Below, one piece after another: positions 1 through 11,193 of a stretch of DNA of 64,000 nt. The notes beneath the pieces are model-generated. The model was not told the origin of the DNA. It worked only from the letters and a program-made list of their open reading frames with translations, and searched no databases. The stretch covers positions 48,873,776-48,937,775 of the forward strand of contig NC_063168.1 of NCBI RefSeq assembly GCF_023159225.1. Reading direction: 5' to 3'. Positions within the stretch are counted from its first letter, which is position 1. Every line of letters starts with the position of its first letter. The translations under genes were made by a program, and so were the position numbers. The DNA comes from Perognathus longimembris pacificus. Taxonomy: Eukaryota; Chordata; Mammalia; Rodentia; Heteromyidae.

Positions 1-102
1 CCCTTCTGGCCGTTTTCCATATATGTGGTGCTGGGGAATCGAACCGAGAGCTTCATGTGTAGGAGGCAAGCACTCTTGCCACTAGGCCGTATTCCCAGCC
101 CT
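1..102 (-). mobile_element. IDL-Geo SINE, cut by window edge
   Basis: Reverse-complement copy of the left (ID-like) half plus the linker. The tRNA-like B box reads as ggggaatcgaacc on the + strand. The Geo half lies outside the window. Confidence 0.85.
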
Positions 103-259
103 GTTTCATTTTATATTCCAAACTCTTCCTACTCTAAAGTGTGCCAATGGAGCTCATGGTATTTGTTCGAAGCTTGCTCTTGCTCAGAATAAGAGGAAGA
201 CCAAATGGATGGTGACCCACCTCCACTGTGCTTCAATCAAAATGGCTTCAGTTTATTTG

Positions 260-600
260 TTTTAATTTAATAAAGGCCTTTTTATTGTGGCAAAATGCAC
301 AGGACATAAAGTTTACAGTATCAACTAGTTTTAGACATATGGTTCAATGATACTAAGTATTTGTATATTGTTCACCACTCATCCCCAAAATGAAACTCTA
401 TACCCATTAAACAATAATTGTTCATTCTCTCTCCCCACTCCTAGTCACTGATAATCACCATTCTATTTTTTTGTTCATATGAACTTGACTACCATAGGAA
501 CATCATAAAAGTAGAATCATATAGTGTTTGTCTTTACTCCTGGTCTCTTCTACTTGCTATTTACTTGGAATATCTTATTCCATCCTTTTACTTTAAACCC
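260..600 (-). mobile_element. Old eutherian L1 fragment
   Basis: Resembles the much-diverged 3' region of mammalian-wide L1M elements: a motif like 'gaaactctatacccattaaac' and later 'agaatcatatagt...gtcttt' in the usual order. Many substitutions and no open frame. The subfamily and strand are my judgement by eye. Confidence 0.6.
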
Positions 601-907
601 ATTTGTCTCTCTGGACCTAAAGCAAATTTCTTAAAGACTGAATGTTTTAGTTCATTCTAGTAATACTTCCCTCCCCTTCCTAATTTGCATCTTTTACTGT
701 ATATATGTGGCAGACTTCTAAGTTTCCCTGTACATGTGGTTCTTTTTTTTTTTTTTTTAATGGTTTCTTTATCAAAAGAGGAAAAGTGAAAAGTAAAAGG
801 GTGGAGTCTGATGTGGTGCTTTCAGTACTGTAGCTGTGCTCCAATTACATATTACTGCAGCATAATAAGTTACCCCCAAATTTAGTGGTTTAAAATAATA
901 ATTCATT

Positions 908-974
908 GCCAGGTACTAGTGGCTCATGCTTGTAAACCTGCTGATACCTGAGGATCACAGTTTGAAGCCAGCAT
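908..974 (+). mobile_element. B1-like (7SL-derived) SINE fragment
   Basis: Contains gccaggtactagtggctcat and later gaggatcacagtttgaagcc, the left half of the B1-Geo dimer, broken off before the Geo part. Followed by a CA-rich run and a (TAC)n tract. Confidence 0.6.
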
Positions 975-1006
975 GTGTGCGCACACACATATACACAAGA
1001 GCAAAA

Positions 1007-1036
1007 TACATACTACTACCACTACTACTACTACTA
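1007..1036. repeat. (TAC/ACT)n microsatellite
   Basis: About nine tandem trinucleotide units, probably grown from the tail of the SINE fragment before it. Confidence 0.85.
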
Positions 1037-2040
1037 ATTTATCATTTTCCACAACTCTTTGGGCGGATATTTCAGCTGGATATTTATTCTGTACCATGTG
1101 CTGTCATCTAAAATTACTTAGATAGCTGCATGTATCTGAGATCCAATATGAGGCTGGAAAGACCAAGATGGTTTTACTTTCATTTGTCTGGAATTAGAAT
1201 TGAAGGCATAAATGACTAGGATTCCATGGGATGTCTCTCTAGCATAGGGTAGACAGGGCTTCAGAAGGGTCAATGAAGAAGCTGCCATGACTCTTAAAGC
1301 CTTAATCAAAACTAGTATGTAACTTTCACTGCTTTCTGTTAATCAGAGCAGGCCACAGACATCAATGAGTCAAAAAGAAGAGGAGTAACCCCACTTTTTG
1401 AAAGAAAGGAGGAATGTTATACATATAGGGGCAGGTAGGGATTTGCTGGTAATCTCTAGAAATAATCTATCACAGACTGCTTAAAAAATGATTGTTGAAT
1501 TAAGCTAGTGAAGATTACTTGATTCTGAGACTTTTGAGATGACAAGCTTCAACAAAAATTATTTTCTAAGAAATAATTCCTGATAGGGAAAAATGCATTT
1601 CAGCTACCCAAAGGAAACTTGCACACATGAAGAGTTTAAGAGATGCATGTTCACTCAATAATTCACCCAATAATTGCTGTGAAATGAGGGGAATTGTGTT
1701 TTTAGGCTAGCTTCTGGGTCACTGTCTTCTGAGGAGAATAGCAAGGCACTTCTTGAATGAAAACCTCCCTTTCACTTCGGTTGTAGAATTGAAATAGCCA
1801 CTCTAACTGTTTGGGAATTTTCCATTTAAAGAGTAGCTCCTGGAAGAGAAGGGTTAGAAAAGCATCCACAAATACAAGAATCTCACAGGATAAGATGACA
1901 AGTGAGTAGGGAAAGCAGATCAGAGTCAGCTCTCAGAGGCTCTAAAGCAGATGCCTTTCCTATAGGATTTGCCTGAAGATTAGAAAAAGTACTTTCTGGT
2001 AGATCCATTGCTGGGATAATAAAGCCTTTGAGTTTTGTTT

Positions 2041-2117
2041 TGTTGCTGGTGAGGATTAAACCCTGGGCTTTAAACATGCTAAATAGATACTCTACCTCTG
2101 AGCTCTATCCATAGCCC
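2041..2117 (-). mobile_element. ID-like tRNA SINE monomer
   Basis: Reverse complement of an ID-type body; on the + strand 'aggattaaaccctggg' is the B-box region and 'ctctacctctgagct' the A-box side. No Geo half is attached. Confidence 0.6.
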
Positions 2118-2179
2118 AAGAATTTGTTGAGACTCTTACTTTGAAGCTATTGATAGTTCTTTCCAATCACTCATTGACT

Positions 2180-2293
2180 TTTTTTTTTTTTAAGACAAGT
2201 TTCATTGGTGTACCATTTAGCTTCAGAACTCAGGATCCTTCTGTTTGAGCCTCCGAAGTGCAAGGATTGTAGGTGTGCCATACCATGCCCAGC
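2180..2293 (-). mobile_element. B1 SINE
   Basis: T-run followed by an antisense B1: 'cctccgaagtgcaaggattg' and 'taccatgcccagc' are the antisense 7SL 5' end. Confidence 0.65.
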
Positions 2294-2325
2294 TTTAAAC
2301 GCATTTTTAAATGCTAAAAAAAAGG

Positions 2326-2418
2326 GTTGTTAACAATGGGACTTGAACTCAAGTCTTCACACTCGTTTGGCTTTCTTATAACTTGCACTCTACCACTTGA
2401 GCCATGCCTTCAGTGCAA
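2326..2418 (-). mobile_element. tRNA-like SINE monomer
   Basis: Antisense copy with 'gggacttgaactcaag' and 'ctctaccacttgagccatgc'. The latter resembles the copy near 45945-46033, suggesting one minor tRNA-derived family distinct from IDL-Geo. Confidence 0.5.
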
Positions 2419-2422
2419 CTTC

Positions 2423-2665
2423 TTTTTTTTGTTGTTGGTTGTGGGGCTTGAACTCAGTGCCCGGACGATGTCCCTGAGCTTTTTTTACTTGATCAAGGCT
2501 AGCGCTCTACCACTTTGAGCCACAGCTCTATTCTGGTTTTTTGGTGATTTGTTGGAGATAAGAGTCTCATAGACTTTACTACCGGGCTGGCAGTGAACCT
2601 CAATCCTCAGGTCTTACCCTCCTGAGTAACTAGGATTTCAGGCCTGAGCCACTGGTACCTAGCCC
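2423..2665 (-). mobile_element. B1-Geo heterodimeric SINE
   Basis: On the + strand it begins with poly-T, then the antisense Geo half (ggggcttgaactcagtgccc, ctctaccactttgagccaca) and then the antisense 7SL/B1 half ending 'gagccactggtacctagccc'. Diverged. Confidence 0.8.
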
Positions 2666-3846
2666 ATTTTTAAAAATTGACACATAGTTGTACCTATTCA
2701 ATCACTCACTACTACTCTACAGATATGAACTGGTGTCAGAGGTAGAAGATTCCAAGAACAGAATGTTCTCCTGGTATGATTACAAATCCAGGCTTCTCTT
2801 TTAGGAGTTGTTTCTATTTCGTTAGTTTGCATTTGATCATGTCCTCTGTAGTGCATATGTGCTTTGTAGGTCTTGTTTGAAGGATTTTGTTTTGCTTAAG
2901 GTGAGCTTCCTATTTTATCAGCAATTGCTGTGGCAAGGTGACAGACCTTTAGCTGATTTCTAACCTCTAAGATGTTTTTATTGACGAGAATCTGGGGAAC
3001 TGTTCCATTTTAAAGTTTACTGCATTCTCATTTGAAATGCCAACTGAAAGAAAGCCCATAGGTTTTTTGCATTCAGTGTTTGTTTCCATCTAATGACCAT
3101 ATTTATAGTACTTGTTCCATGACCTGTGAATAAGTCCTGTTTTTCTCAAAGTTGGGCACAACCTATGCTTTTGCTGCTCTTTACTGTGCCAATTCCTTAT
3201 GTCTTCATGTTTTTACTTGCTTTTGCTTGCTTTCCTTTGCACATTACTCTGTTGATCCGTGTTCCTGAGATAATTGAGAATAATATGAGCTCTCTATAAA
3301 AGCTAGGGGTGGGCAGCCTTTCTATTCTTGTTCACATTTTACCAAATGCTTTTTTAAAATTGCAGAATTGGTTCTATCAGGTTGCATTTGTTAAGCTCTG
3401 ATGCATATGCTTCTAGCATTTTAACTTTTTCTATGTGTGGCAGATTTCAGAGACAGGGTTTCTAAGAAAGCTTGAAACTTGATTCTAGTAAAGAGATTTT
3501 AAACTGCCTATCATCTTTGGGTTTTCATTTAGGCATTCAAATGCTTTTTTTTTTTTTTGTAAATACTTAAGTATTTACAAAATTTAAGACCCCCAGCATT
3601 ATCAAGGTTGATGTAGAATGTACAGATAAAGGGACAACTGAATATAGCTGGAGTGAGGACTGTGTTCCACGTGTGACTTGGCTACTGTGAAAGGAAGTCC
3701 TCGTTTGGTGTCTGGGTTAGTGCCCTGGAAGAACTTATAAGTAAACATAAGGTCAAACAGGAGAAACCCAAAGCTGCTAATGTCATGAAGTAGATTAAGA
3801 TGGATGCAGTTATTTCTTCTGGTGTATTCCCTGTTGGCACTGTTTT

Positions 3847-4064
3847 TTGTTTTGTTTTTGTTTTTTTGTTTTGTCTAGTCCTGGGGCTTGGACTCAGGGC
3901 CTGAGCACTGTCCCTGGCTTCTTTTTGCTCAAGGCTAGCACTATGCCACTTGAGCCACAGCGCCCCTTCTGGCCGTTTTCTGTATATGTGGTGCTGGGGA
4001 ATTGAACCCAAGGCTTCATGTATACAAGGCAAGCACTCTTGCCACTAGGCCATATTCCCAGCCC
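3847..4064 (-). mobile_element. IDL-Geo SINE with TSD
   Basis: Full-length antisense copy. The 13-bp TSD ttggcactgtttt occurs at 3834-3846 and again at 4065-4077, defining the insertion exactly. Confidence 0.93.
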
Positions 4065-4115
4065 TTGGCACTGTTTTGATTCTGTGCCCTTTGTCTTGTA
4101 TATAAGTTTATTTGA

Positions 4116-4349
4116 TTTGGGGAAGGGAAGGGGAATCACAGAACAAAGGGTGAACCAATTCCACAGTGATACTCAGTAGATACAATGTTGGAGCTCCACA
4201 ACTTGGGGAGAGGATTGGGAGGGGGGAAAGTGGGAGAAAACGAGAGAGGGAGTAACAATGTTCAAAAATAAATGTAGTTATTACCTTATTTATGTAACTG
4301 TAACCTCTCTGTCCATCACCTTTACGATAAAATTTAAATTAAAAAAAAA
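4116..4349 (+). mobile_element. L1 3'-end fragment
   Basis: 5'-truncated L1 3' UTR: 'gggaatcacagaacaaagg' start, G-rich middle, 'gtaactgtaacctctctg' near the end, poly-A at 4341-4349. Homologous to the copy at 29664-29888. Confidence 0.7.
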
Positions 4350-4369
4350 GATGGACATGGAATCATTTT

Positions 4370-4494
4370 TGTTGTTGTTTGAAACAGTGTTGTCTTGAAG
4401 GCTAGTCTTGAACTCACTTCACTCACTCACTCACTGCCTCACTCATTTTCTCATTGCTCCGGCCTCCCAAGACATGTGTGACTATGCTGGACTG
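4370..4494 (-). mobile_element. B1 SINE with internal (CACT)n expansion
   Basis: Antisense B1: 'aggctagtcttgaactcact' then 'cctcccaagacatgtgtgac'. A cactcactcactcactg run has grown inside the element. Confidence 0.6.
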
Positions 4495-4561
4495 TTGACA
4501 TATTCCTAAGTATACAAAAGCAGATGATAGAACAATTTTTTTTTAAGAAATCAAGAACAGA

Positions 4562-4630
4562 GGCCTGGGTACACAGTAGAGTGCCTGCCTAGCAAGTGCA
4601 AGGCCCTGTGTTCAAACTCTAGTACTTAGC
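4562..4630 (+). mobile_element. ID-like tRNA SINE monomer
   Basis: A ggcctgggtacacagtagag start, 'gcctgcctagcaagtgcaag' and a B box 'gtgttcaaactc'. Lacks Geo. Confidence 0.65.
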
Positions 4631-4635
4631 AAAAA

Positions 4636-4692
4636 GAGAAGGAGGAGGAGGAGAAGGAGGAGGATGAAGAGTAGGAGGAGATGGAGGAGAGG
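4636..4692. repeat. (GGA)n purine-rich microsatellite
   Basis: Imperfect GGA/GAA units directly after the A-rich tail of the ID monomer, a usual place for SINE-seeded microsatellites. Confidence 0.8.
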
Positions 4693-6293
4693 TATATATG
4701 AATAGATATGAAAACATAAGTCTAGTGGCTAAATTTGGGGAATGATTTTGGGGTGAGTTTTACATTTGTCTTTGTAGTATTCTTTACTATCTAATTTTCC
4801 CCCATAAACAAATGGCTAGAATAAATTCTATAAATCTTAAATAAAAACAAAATGGTGTGAGGCAGATGTTTTCATCAATTCAGGAAACCTCTTTTGCCAA
4901 CCTGCTTTATTCCAGGCCTTGGCTAGACTCTGGAATTGGTACCGAACAGGTGAAACAAAGAGCTCTGTGGAACTCTTGCCCACTGTTGTTCTCCATGCCT
5001 TACATGTGGCACCACATACTGTAGCTCCTGCCTCAACCCCAAGAGCCTATAAGGAGGGGAAAATGAATACCTCTTACTCCCTTCTCACTTCTTTGAGTGA
5101 TGAATTAACCTAACATAGGAGATTAACAGAAGAAAAACCATTTTAATTATTTGCATATACAAGAGGGCCCCACCAGATAAGGCTGATTGAAGGCTGTGTA
5201 GTTTCCCAAGATGATTGAAACCTGGAATTTCCCAAGCTTGGGGGTCTGAAGGAGAGAACAAATTGTAATAAAAATGGTCGCTGAGCAGCCCTCCATTATT
5301 TCTTTTATAGGTGGAAATTGTTTAATAAAAGTTTTTCAGAGCCACTCTTACAACTGCAGTTTTTCATGATAACCAGGTCAAAGTATGACAGTGAAGTAGA
5401 TTTGTGGGAAGCATAGTTATTTAGGGGCTGTATGCCTGAACCCCAGCAGGCCTCTTTTGGGTTGTGCCTGCATATTCTTGTATAGACGGATAGCTGTAAA
5501 CACACCCTGTAGAACCTTCCAATTTGAGTTGAAAGCTGTTCTATTTCCACCCTCTCTCTTGTCTTGTTTGTTTTCACCTGTGTCTGCTTGCTTTGCCCAT
5601 TCACAACTTTTAGTTGTCTTTTTTCTTCCTGACAGTTTTTCCTTTTGGTTATCCCTTCTATTGTTTTCATAAAGTTGCCGGGCTAGTTTTGACCACATAG
5701 ATAAACAGACTTGAAATGCCTGTCACCAAAGAATTTATCCCCAGGGCCGCTTATATCCCTGGAGGTAACTAAGGCTTGTTAGCTTGTTTGGGTGAACTAG
5801 AATTGAACTGTTTGTAAACCGGTGAGATAAGCTTTATCTACTGGTGTTTAGGAAAATGTCAAGCTCTGGCATATTATCTCTGTGGTTTTGAATGCCATTT
5901 TCTATAGCTAAAGGTAGACTTTGTGAAATTAGTCTTTCATTACAATCTTAGTCCTAATTCCTTTTCCATTTGTCTGTCTTAAGGACTGTGTCATTTATTT
6001 GTTTAACTCACTCAGCACCCATTTGGAGTTTGCTTTGTTTGTTTGAAACATTGTTCTTTTTTGCTTGTTTGTTTGGTTTTACAGAGAAGGTTGTGTTGGG
6101 AATAGAACCCCCCTGGGATACAGAGCTTCATCCTCAGTCCCTTCAATTGTTAATTGGATACCATATATGAACTAAGCCTCATACTTGGTACCTGAGACAC
6201 TGTGGAAAGGAGATACCTCAGTCTCTCTGTTTTGTTGTTGTAGGGATAGTACAGGCTGTAGTATAGAAACAAGGACAGGCAGCTAACCCAACT

Positions 6294-6366
6294 GCTATAG
6301 TTTAAGTATGGTCTATATGTGCCCCTAGAACGTTCATATGTGAGGTTGAGAAATGGTAGGAAGTAA

Positions 6367-6416
<50 letters not shown>

Positions 6417-6692
6417 GTCCTTGGAAGGGATTAATCTTTTTTCATGGGATCATGAGGCAGTTCTTGCAGGAATAAGTTGTAATAAGGATGAGTCTGACCC
6501 CCTATGTCCTCTGGTGGTATAATCTCTTCCTACCGCACACACTGTGATACCATCTACCTTCAGATTCACACAAGAGTCAAGCTAAAGCCAGCATTATACC
6601 TGCACACTTCCAAAAGTGTAAACTAAACAAACTTCTTCTTTTTGTTTAGTTACCCAGCCTCAAGTGTTTTGTTACAGAAATGAAAAACTGAC
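6294..6692 (+). mobile_element. MaLR-type solo LTR, diverged
   Basis: Looks like an MLT1/MST-class LTR: 'aagggattaatc..catgggatcatgaggcagttc' in the middle and a 3' part like 'gtttagttacccagcctcaag...aaactgaca'. No internal retroviral sequence was seen. The (GT)n run interrupts it. Confidence 0.6.
6369..6416. repeat. (GT)n dinucleotide repeat
   Basis: About 23 uninterrupted GT units inside the MaLR LTR; length makes it likely polymorphic. Confidence 0.97.
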
Positions 6693-7769
6693 ATTCTTTC
6701 AGATGTCGCTGTAGTCATAAGATGTCAGAGAAGATGTACTGGAAGAAGTCTGCCTCAGCCAAACATGAAAAAAATTTTTAGGGGTTGCCTGGCAAGAGGG
6801 GCTTTGGCATACAAGTACTTAAATTCAACTGAAATATCATATGGCATATTTTTTCTAATTGTATAATCTAAAAGTAGGAGTAACTCATTACATGATATGC
6901 AAGAATTTAGTCACTTTTATCTCTAGGAAGTATCTATGAATAACCAAGCATAGCTTTGTTTTGGATAGATCATTACATTTGTTATAGGGCTGCATGAGCT
7001 ACTGGTGGCATTTTGAAGTATTGCAGGTATTTTTTTATGGAAGGTTCAGATAATGGGGCCTGAGCCAATACATTTGGTTTGTTTTGACGTCTCAGTACGG
7101 AGAAGAAGAAAAGCCAGTATATTGCGCTTAAAGAGTTGAATGGAAGAGAACAGATCCAACAGTTAATTAAATTTAATGTGATCGCAGCAGTTTAGTAAAG
7201 TCACAGCAGAACATTTTCCTACATAGAGGATGGTTCTAAAGTCACTTTCAAACAGGAAAGGCCATTAACATTGTAACTCCGATTGTTCTTCCCAAGAGCT
7301 GAGATGATCCTTGTATCAAGATCATTCTCCTGTTACCACCACAAAATCAGCTTCCCCAATTTGGTAGCTGTAACTTCATGTTTTCTCCTCACTCTTAGTC
7401 CCTACTTGAAACAGGTAAGTCTTTAGTCTGGAAGGATCAGTTATAAGACAGAGGTGTTTCCTGAATGTTTCCCACTTTGTCCCACCAGGACCACTTCAGG
7501 AAGAGTCATACTTGTGCTCAAAAAAGTCATTGGTATCTTGGGATTTAGGGCCAGTCTTGCAAGATAATTCAGATTAATGAACTTAATTAAATTTGGGTCA
7601 TCTAGGCACTTTTTGACTAGGATATTTGGAAACTGTATCAGCCAGACTGAGGTTGTCATTAAGAGGTAAAAAAATCAACATATCAATAATGATTAGGACA
7701 GAATCTTAAGTTTTCAAAATTGCCCAAGAACTTTGCTTATTTTGTAATGTACGTGTGTGTGCAACACAT

Positions 7770-8002
7770 GTGCTGGTCCTGGGAGGTAAACTCAGGTCCT
7801 AGGTGTTATCCCTGAACAACTTTTTGCTCAAGGCCAGCACTCTACCACTTGAACTACAGGTTCACTTCCAGCAGTTTTGGGTGGTTCATTAGAGATAAGA
7901 GTCTCATGGACTTTACTGCCTGGACTGACTTTCAACAATGATCCTCAGATCTTAGCTTCCTGAGTAGCTAGGATTACAGGTGTGAGTCACCAGCACCCAG
8001 CT
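7770..8002 (-). mobile_element. B1-Geo heterodimeric SINE
   Basis: Antisense Geo (cagcactctaccacttgaac) followed by antisense B1 (tgagtagctaggattacagg, gagtcaccagcacccagctc). No clear TSD. Confidence 0.82.
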
Positions 8003-8290
8003 CTTCTTCATGACATTTTAAGTCTTGGAATCAATGGAACTTAATTTTATATGTACTGAGTAGGTAAGATGCGATTTTAATTTTGTCTTTGTAAATAATG
8101 AATTACTATATTATCTTTTTATATGATCTGCAATATCAAATCTTTTTGTGGTTGGTTGGTTGGTGTTTTTTTGTAGTTTATCATTTATATGCATTTCCAT
8201 TTACACCAAATGGCATAAATAAGTATATTATTTGCAATACATGAGATTTATTAGCAATGAATGAGATTTCTTGCCCGTAGCAGAGGAATG

Positions 8291-8495
8291 TTTTTTTTTT
8301 TTTGGCCAGTCCTGGGCCTTGGACTCAGGGCCTGAGCACGGTCCCTGGCTTCTTCCCGCTCAAGGCTAGCACTCTGCCACTTGAGCCACAGCGCCGCTTC
8401 TGGCCGTTTTCTGTATATGTGGTGCTGGGGAATCGAACCTAGGGCCTCGTGTATCCGAGGCAGGCACTCTTGCCACTAGGCTATATCCCCAGCCC
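8291..8495 (-). mobile_element. IDL-Geo SINE, young subfamily
   Basis: Carries the diagnostic set shared with 29109, 38890 and 43930: 'cttcttcccgctcaaggc', 'gaacctagggcctcgtgtat', 'ccgaggcaggcac', 'aggctatatccc'. No obvious TSD; its right edge abuts an L1 tail. Confidence 0.92.
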
Positions 8496-8497
8496 CT

Positions 8498-8637
8498 TGT
8501 TTTTTCTTTATTGTCAAAGTGTGGTACAGAGGGGTTACAGATTCATATAAAAGGCAGTAAGTACATTTCTTATTCTACTTGTTGCCTCCTCCCTCATTTT
8601 CCCCCTCTCCCTCCCCCTTCCCCTCTGGTTGTTCACT
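8498..8637 (-). mobile_element. L1 3'-end fragment
   Basis: Antisense: T-rich 'ttttttctttattgtc' then 'gtggtacagaggggttacag', and the C-rich antisense of the G-rich L1 3' UTR. Interrupted or ended by the SINE on its right. Confidence 0.65.
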
Positions 8638-8850
8638 TATTTATTTATTTATTTATTTTTGCTAGTCCTGGGGCTTAAATTCAGGGCCTGAGCACTGTCC
8701 CTGGCTTCTTTTGCTCAAGGCTAGCACTCTGCCACTTGAGCCACAGTGCCACTTCTGGCCTTTTTCTATATATGTGGTACTAAGGAATCAAACCCAGGGC
8801 TTCATGTATACAAAGCAAACACTCTTACCACTAGGCCATATTCCCAGCCC
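8638..8850 (-). mobile_element. IDL-Geo SINE
   Basis: Antisense with a (TTTA)n-type tail at left; older than the neighbour at 8291 (ctatatatgtggtactaagg). Confidence 0.9.
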
Positions 8851-9142
8851 AATATCAAATCTTTTCACCTTAAAAAAAAATCTTTGTTACTTTGAAGTAA
8901 GAATTTCTTAGGCCATAGAAAGCACGAATCACAAACTCAAAAAGAAATGATAAATTGTTGGACTATATTAAAAGATTATAAACCTCTGCCCATTAAAAAA
9001 ATTAAGAAAATCAGTTGACAACCTACTAAGAGAAAGTTTGTGCTGTAGGATATAGGTGGATATAGACAACAAAAGACAGAAGCAATCTTTTAAAAAATAG
9101 GACAAAAATCAAGAGTAGATGACTTTATAAAAAGGCCACATT

Positions 9143-9355
9143 GGGGCTGGGAGTATGGCCTAGTGGTAGAGTACTTGCTTCATGTACATGAAGCCCTGGG
9201 TTCGATTCCTCAGCACCACATATATAGAAAAAGCCAGAAATGGCACCATGGCTCAAATGGCAGAGTGCTAGCCTTGAGCAAAAAGAAGTCAGGGACAGTG
9301 CTCAGACCCTGAGTTCAAGTCCCAAGACTGGCAAAAAAAAAAAAAAAAAAAAAAA
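9143..9355 (+). mobile_element. IDL-Geo SINE
   Basis: Sense copy with a 23-base A tail; short imperfect flanking repeats (gccacatt / gtcacatc). Confidence 0.92.
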
Positions 9356-9581
9356 GTCACATCAATGACTAGCACACATGAAAAGTGTGTTGTTATCAAG
9401 GAATGAAAATCAAAATCACAGGGTAAAAATCTACAAAACAACAGCAAATGTTGAAGAGGATAGGGACACTGGAAGTTTCACTTATCAACTATTTTGAAAC
9501 TGTTCATTTCCTAGAATGGTAAACTTAGAGCAGTTTTATTATTGGATATTAGTCCAAGAGAAATGAAAAGCATGTCTATAT

Positions 9582-9812
9582 GCTGAGCTCAGTGACTCAC
9601 CTCTAATTCCAGCTACATCAGAAGTAAAGATCAGGAAGATTATATAATTCTGAGGCCAACCTGGGTAAAAAAAGTGAGATTCCATTTCAATTTATAAGCG
9701 AGGCATAATGGTATGTTCCTGTCATCCCAGCTACTCAGGAGGCAATAGGAAGGAAGGTCATGGCCCTGGCTCACTCCTCTAAATATTTGAGACCCTACTT
9801 AAAAAATAACCA
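9582..9812 (+). mobile_element. Two adjacent B1-like monomers (Alu-like dimer or tandem pair)
   Basis: The first monomer starts 'gctgagctcagtgactcacc', the second near 9700 'gcgaggcataatggtatg', each with its own 'ccagctac..' segment. No Geo half. The second ends in an A-rich tail. Confidence 0.5.
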
Positions 9813-10571
9813 AAACAAAAGAGGCAAGTCTTCAGAAAATCCTTGCATAGGAATGCTTATAGCAGTCATATTCACAATGGCCAAAACATGTCTGACAACT
9901 GGAGAAAGAATAAGCAGACACATATTCAAATAGTATAATACTAAACAGAGAAAGAAATCTAATAATACAGATGTCAGAAACTCTACGCTGGGTAAAAAAA
10001 GCCAAGCACAAAAAATTATGTAATATATCACTAAATTTTATTGAAATTTTAAAGTAGGCAAAAGCAAACTGTGCTCAATTCAAATCAGTGGTTGCTCTGG
10101 GGCAGGTGAGGGAGTTGGCTGACAAAATGTGCAAGGAACTTCATCAGAAATCTTCTGAGTCTTGCTTGGGGTGTGGATTACCCAAGTGCCTATGTTTGAA
10201 GATTGAATGGGACACTTAAGATCCGAGCCGTTTGCTCTGTGTACAATATGCTTAAATATTTAAAACTGACATTCTGGACTTTCGTTAATAGCATACCTCT
10301 CAAGTTGATAAAACTGGGCAGGTTAGGGAACACTTCAGAGTAGCTCTTTCATGGTTAAAGAGACAAGACTGTTTTCCTAAATGCTATATTTGGCTGGAGT
10401 TTTCTGGCCTGTTTTTCAGTCTGAGGAATTGTTATTAGGACCACAGCAGAGTTCAAGAATAGTTTTATAAAGATGGAAAAGGTAATCCTCCAGAACATTA
10501 AATGCTAAGTCTGGTCACACCTTCTGGTCACCATTCTTCAGAACAGAGACTGTTTTGTCTTACTGGCACCC

Positions 10572-10753
10572 TTAAAAATATATGGGGACATTTTGATTAT
10601 CATGATTGGAGAATGGGGTATTGTGTTACTGGCATTCTTGGGTAGAGATCTCAGAGACGACTAACCACTGTACAATGCACAGGACAGCTGCTTCCAAAGC
10701 AAAGAATTATTTGGTCCAAAATGCCATGGTGCCAAGGTTGAGAAACCTTGTTC
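10572..10753 (+). mobile_element. MER20 (hAT-Charlie) DNA transposon remnant
   Basis: Landmarks in MER20 order: 'tggggacattttgatta', 'gttactggcattcttgggta', 'tacaatgcacaggacagctg', 'aaagaattatttggtcc' and the end 'aaggttgagaaaccttg'. Confidence 0.75.
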
Positions 10754-11103
10754 TAAACCTGCCCTTATCACTGAAGCTAAGTCAGCTTCAATCAGGTGTT
10801 GACTTTACTTATTATAGTCCAAACCAATTGAGCAAACTTGACATTTTCACATCTTATATATCTCTTTTCTGATAAAATTTAATATCAACTATTTGTAAAC
10901 ATATGTTATATCAAATATGGAGATGAAAAATCTATACATCAAGAACACTTCCAAAATAAAAATGTTGATTGTTAAGTTTAAGACCCTACAGGTTTCATTT
11001 TTACTTTATCAAATATCCAACTAAATGACCTGAGCCCACTATCTTATTTTAAAATCAGAATAAAGCAAGGATGATAATGTGTCTTTTATTTCTTTCTCTA
11101 CAG

Positions 11104-11193
11104 AATGACAGGCAGAGAATTTTTCTCCCGTTTCCCGGAACTCTATCCCTTTCTTCTCAAACAGTTGGAAGCTGTAGCCAATTCAGTGGATCG
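11104..11193 (+). CDS. THADA: THADA internal exon A (90 nt)
   Basis: The exon starts after a pyrimidine-rich acceptor ending ctctacag and ends at a good donor, GATCG|gtaaga. The first base, A, completes a codon split with the previous exon. Then come 29 codons reading MTGREFFSRFPELYPFLLKQ followed by LEAVANSVD, and two bases (CG) left over for the next exon. This segment is characteristic of vertebrate THADA directly after the DUF2428 region and is helical, HEAT-repeat-like. A single base before ATG fits the arginine that precedes this methionine in THADA as I remember it, so the ATG is an internal codon and not a translation start. No stop or frameshift is present. It was recognised from memory of the family, not by a search. 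Confidence 0.93.

Larger units (their letters stand above)
8131..8865. other. Composite repeat block bracketed by 16-bp direct repeats
   Basis: The 16-bp word caatatcaaatctttt occurs exactly at 8131-8146 and 8850-8865. Between them lie an AT-rich stretch, an IDL-Geo, an L1 3' end and a second IDL-Geo. The outer repeat looks like a TSD, but no single inserted element fills the interval. Confidence 0.5.
1..11103 (+). other. THADA intron (3' part) upstream of exon A
   Basis: This intron runs off the left edge and ends at the acceptor before 11104. Repeats are listed separately. Stretches where I see no recognisable gene or repeat are 640-905, 1040-2030, 2670-3830, 4700-6290, 6700-7760, 8152-8290 and 9820-10570. 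They are AT-rich, have only short chance ORFs, and show no splice-bounded frame that continues THADA. The DUF2428-coding exons expected before exon A are not found here, so this intron is at least 11 kb long. Confidence 0.85.

Noticed and set aside
11105..11107. ATG at the start of exon A as a translation start
   Set aside because: It lies one base after a splice acceptor, and the residue is internal in THADA.
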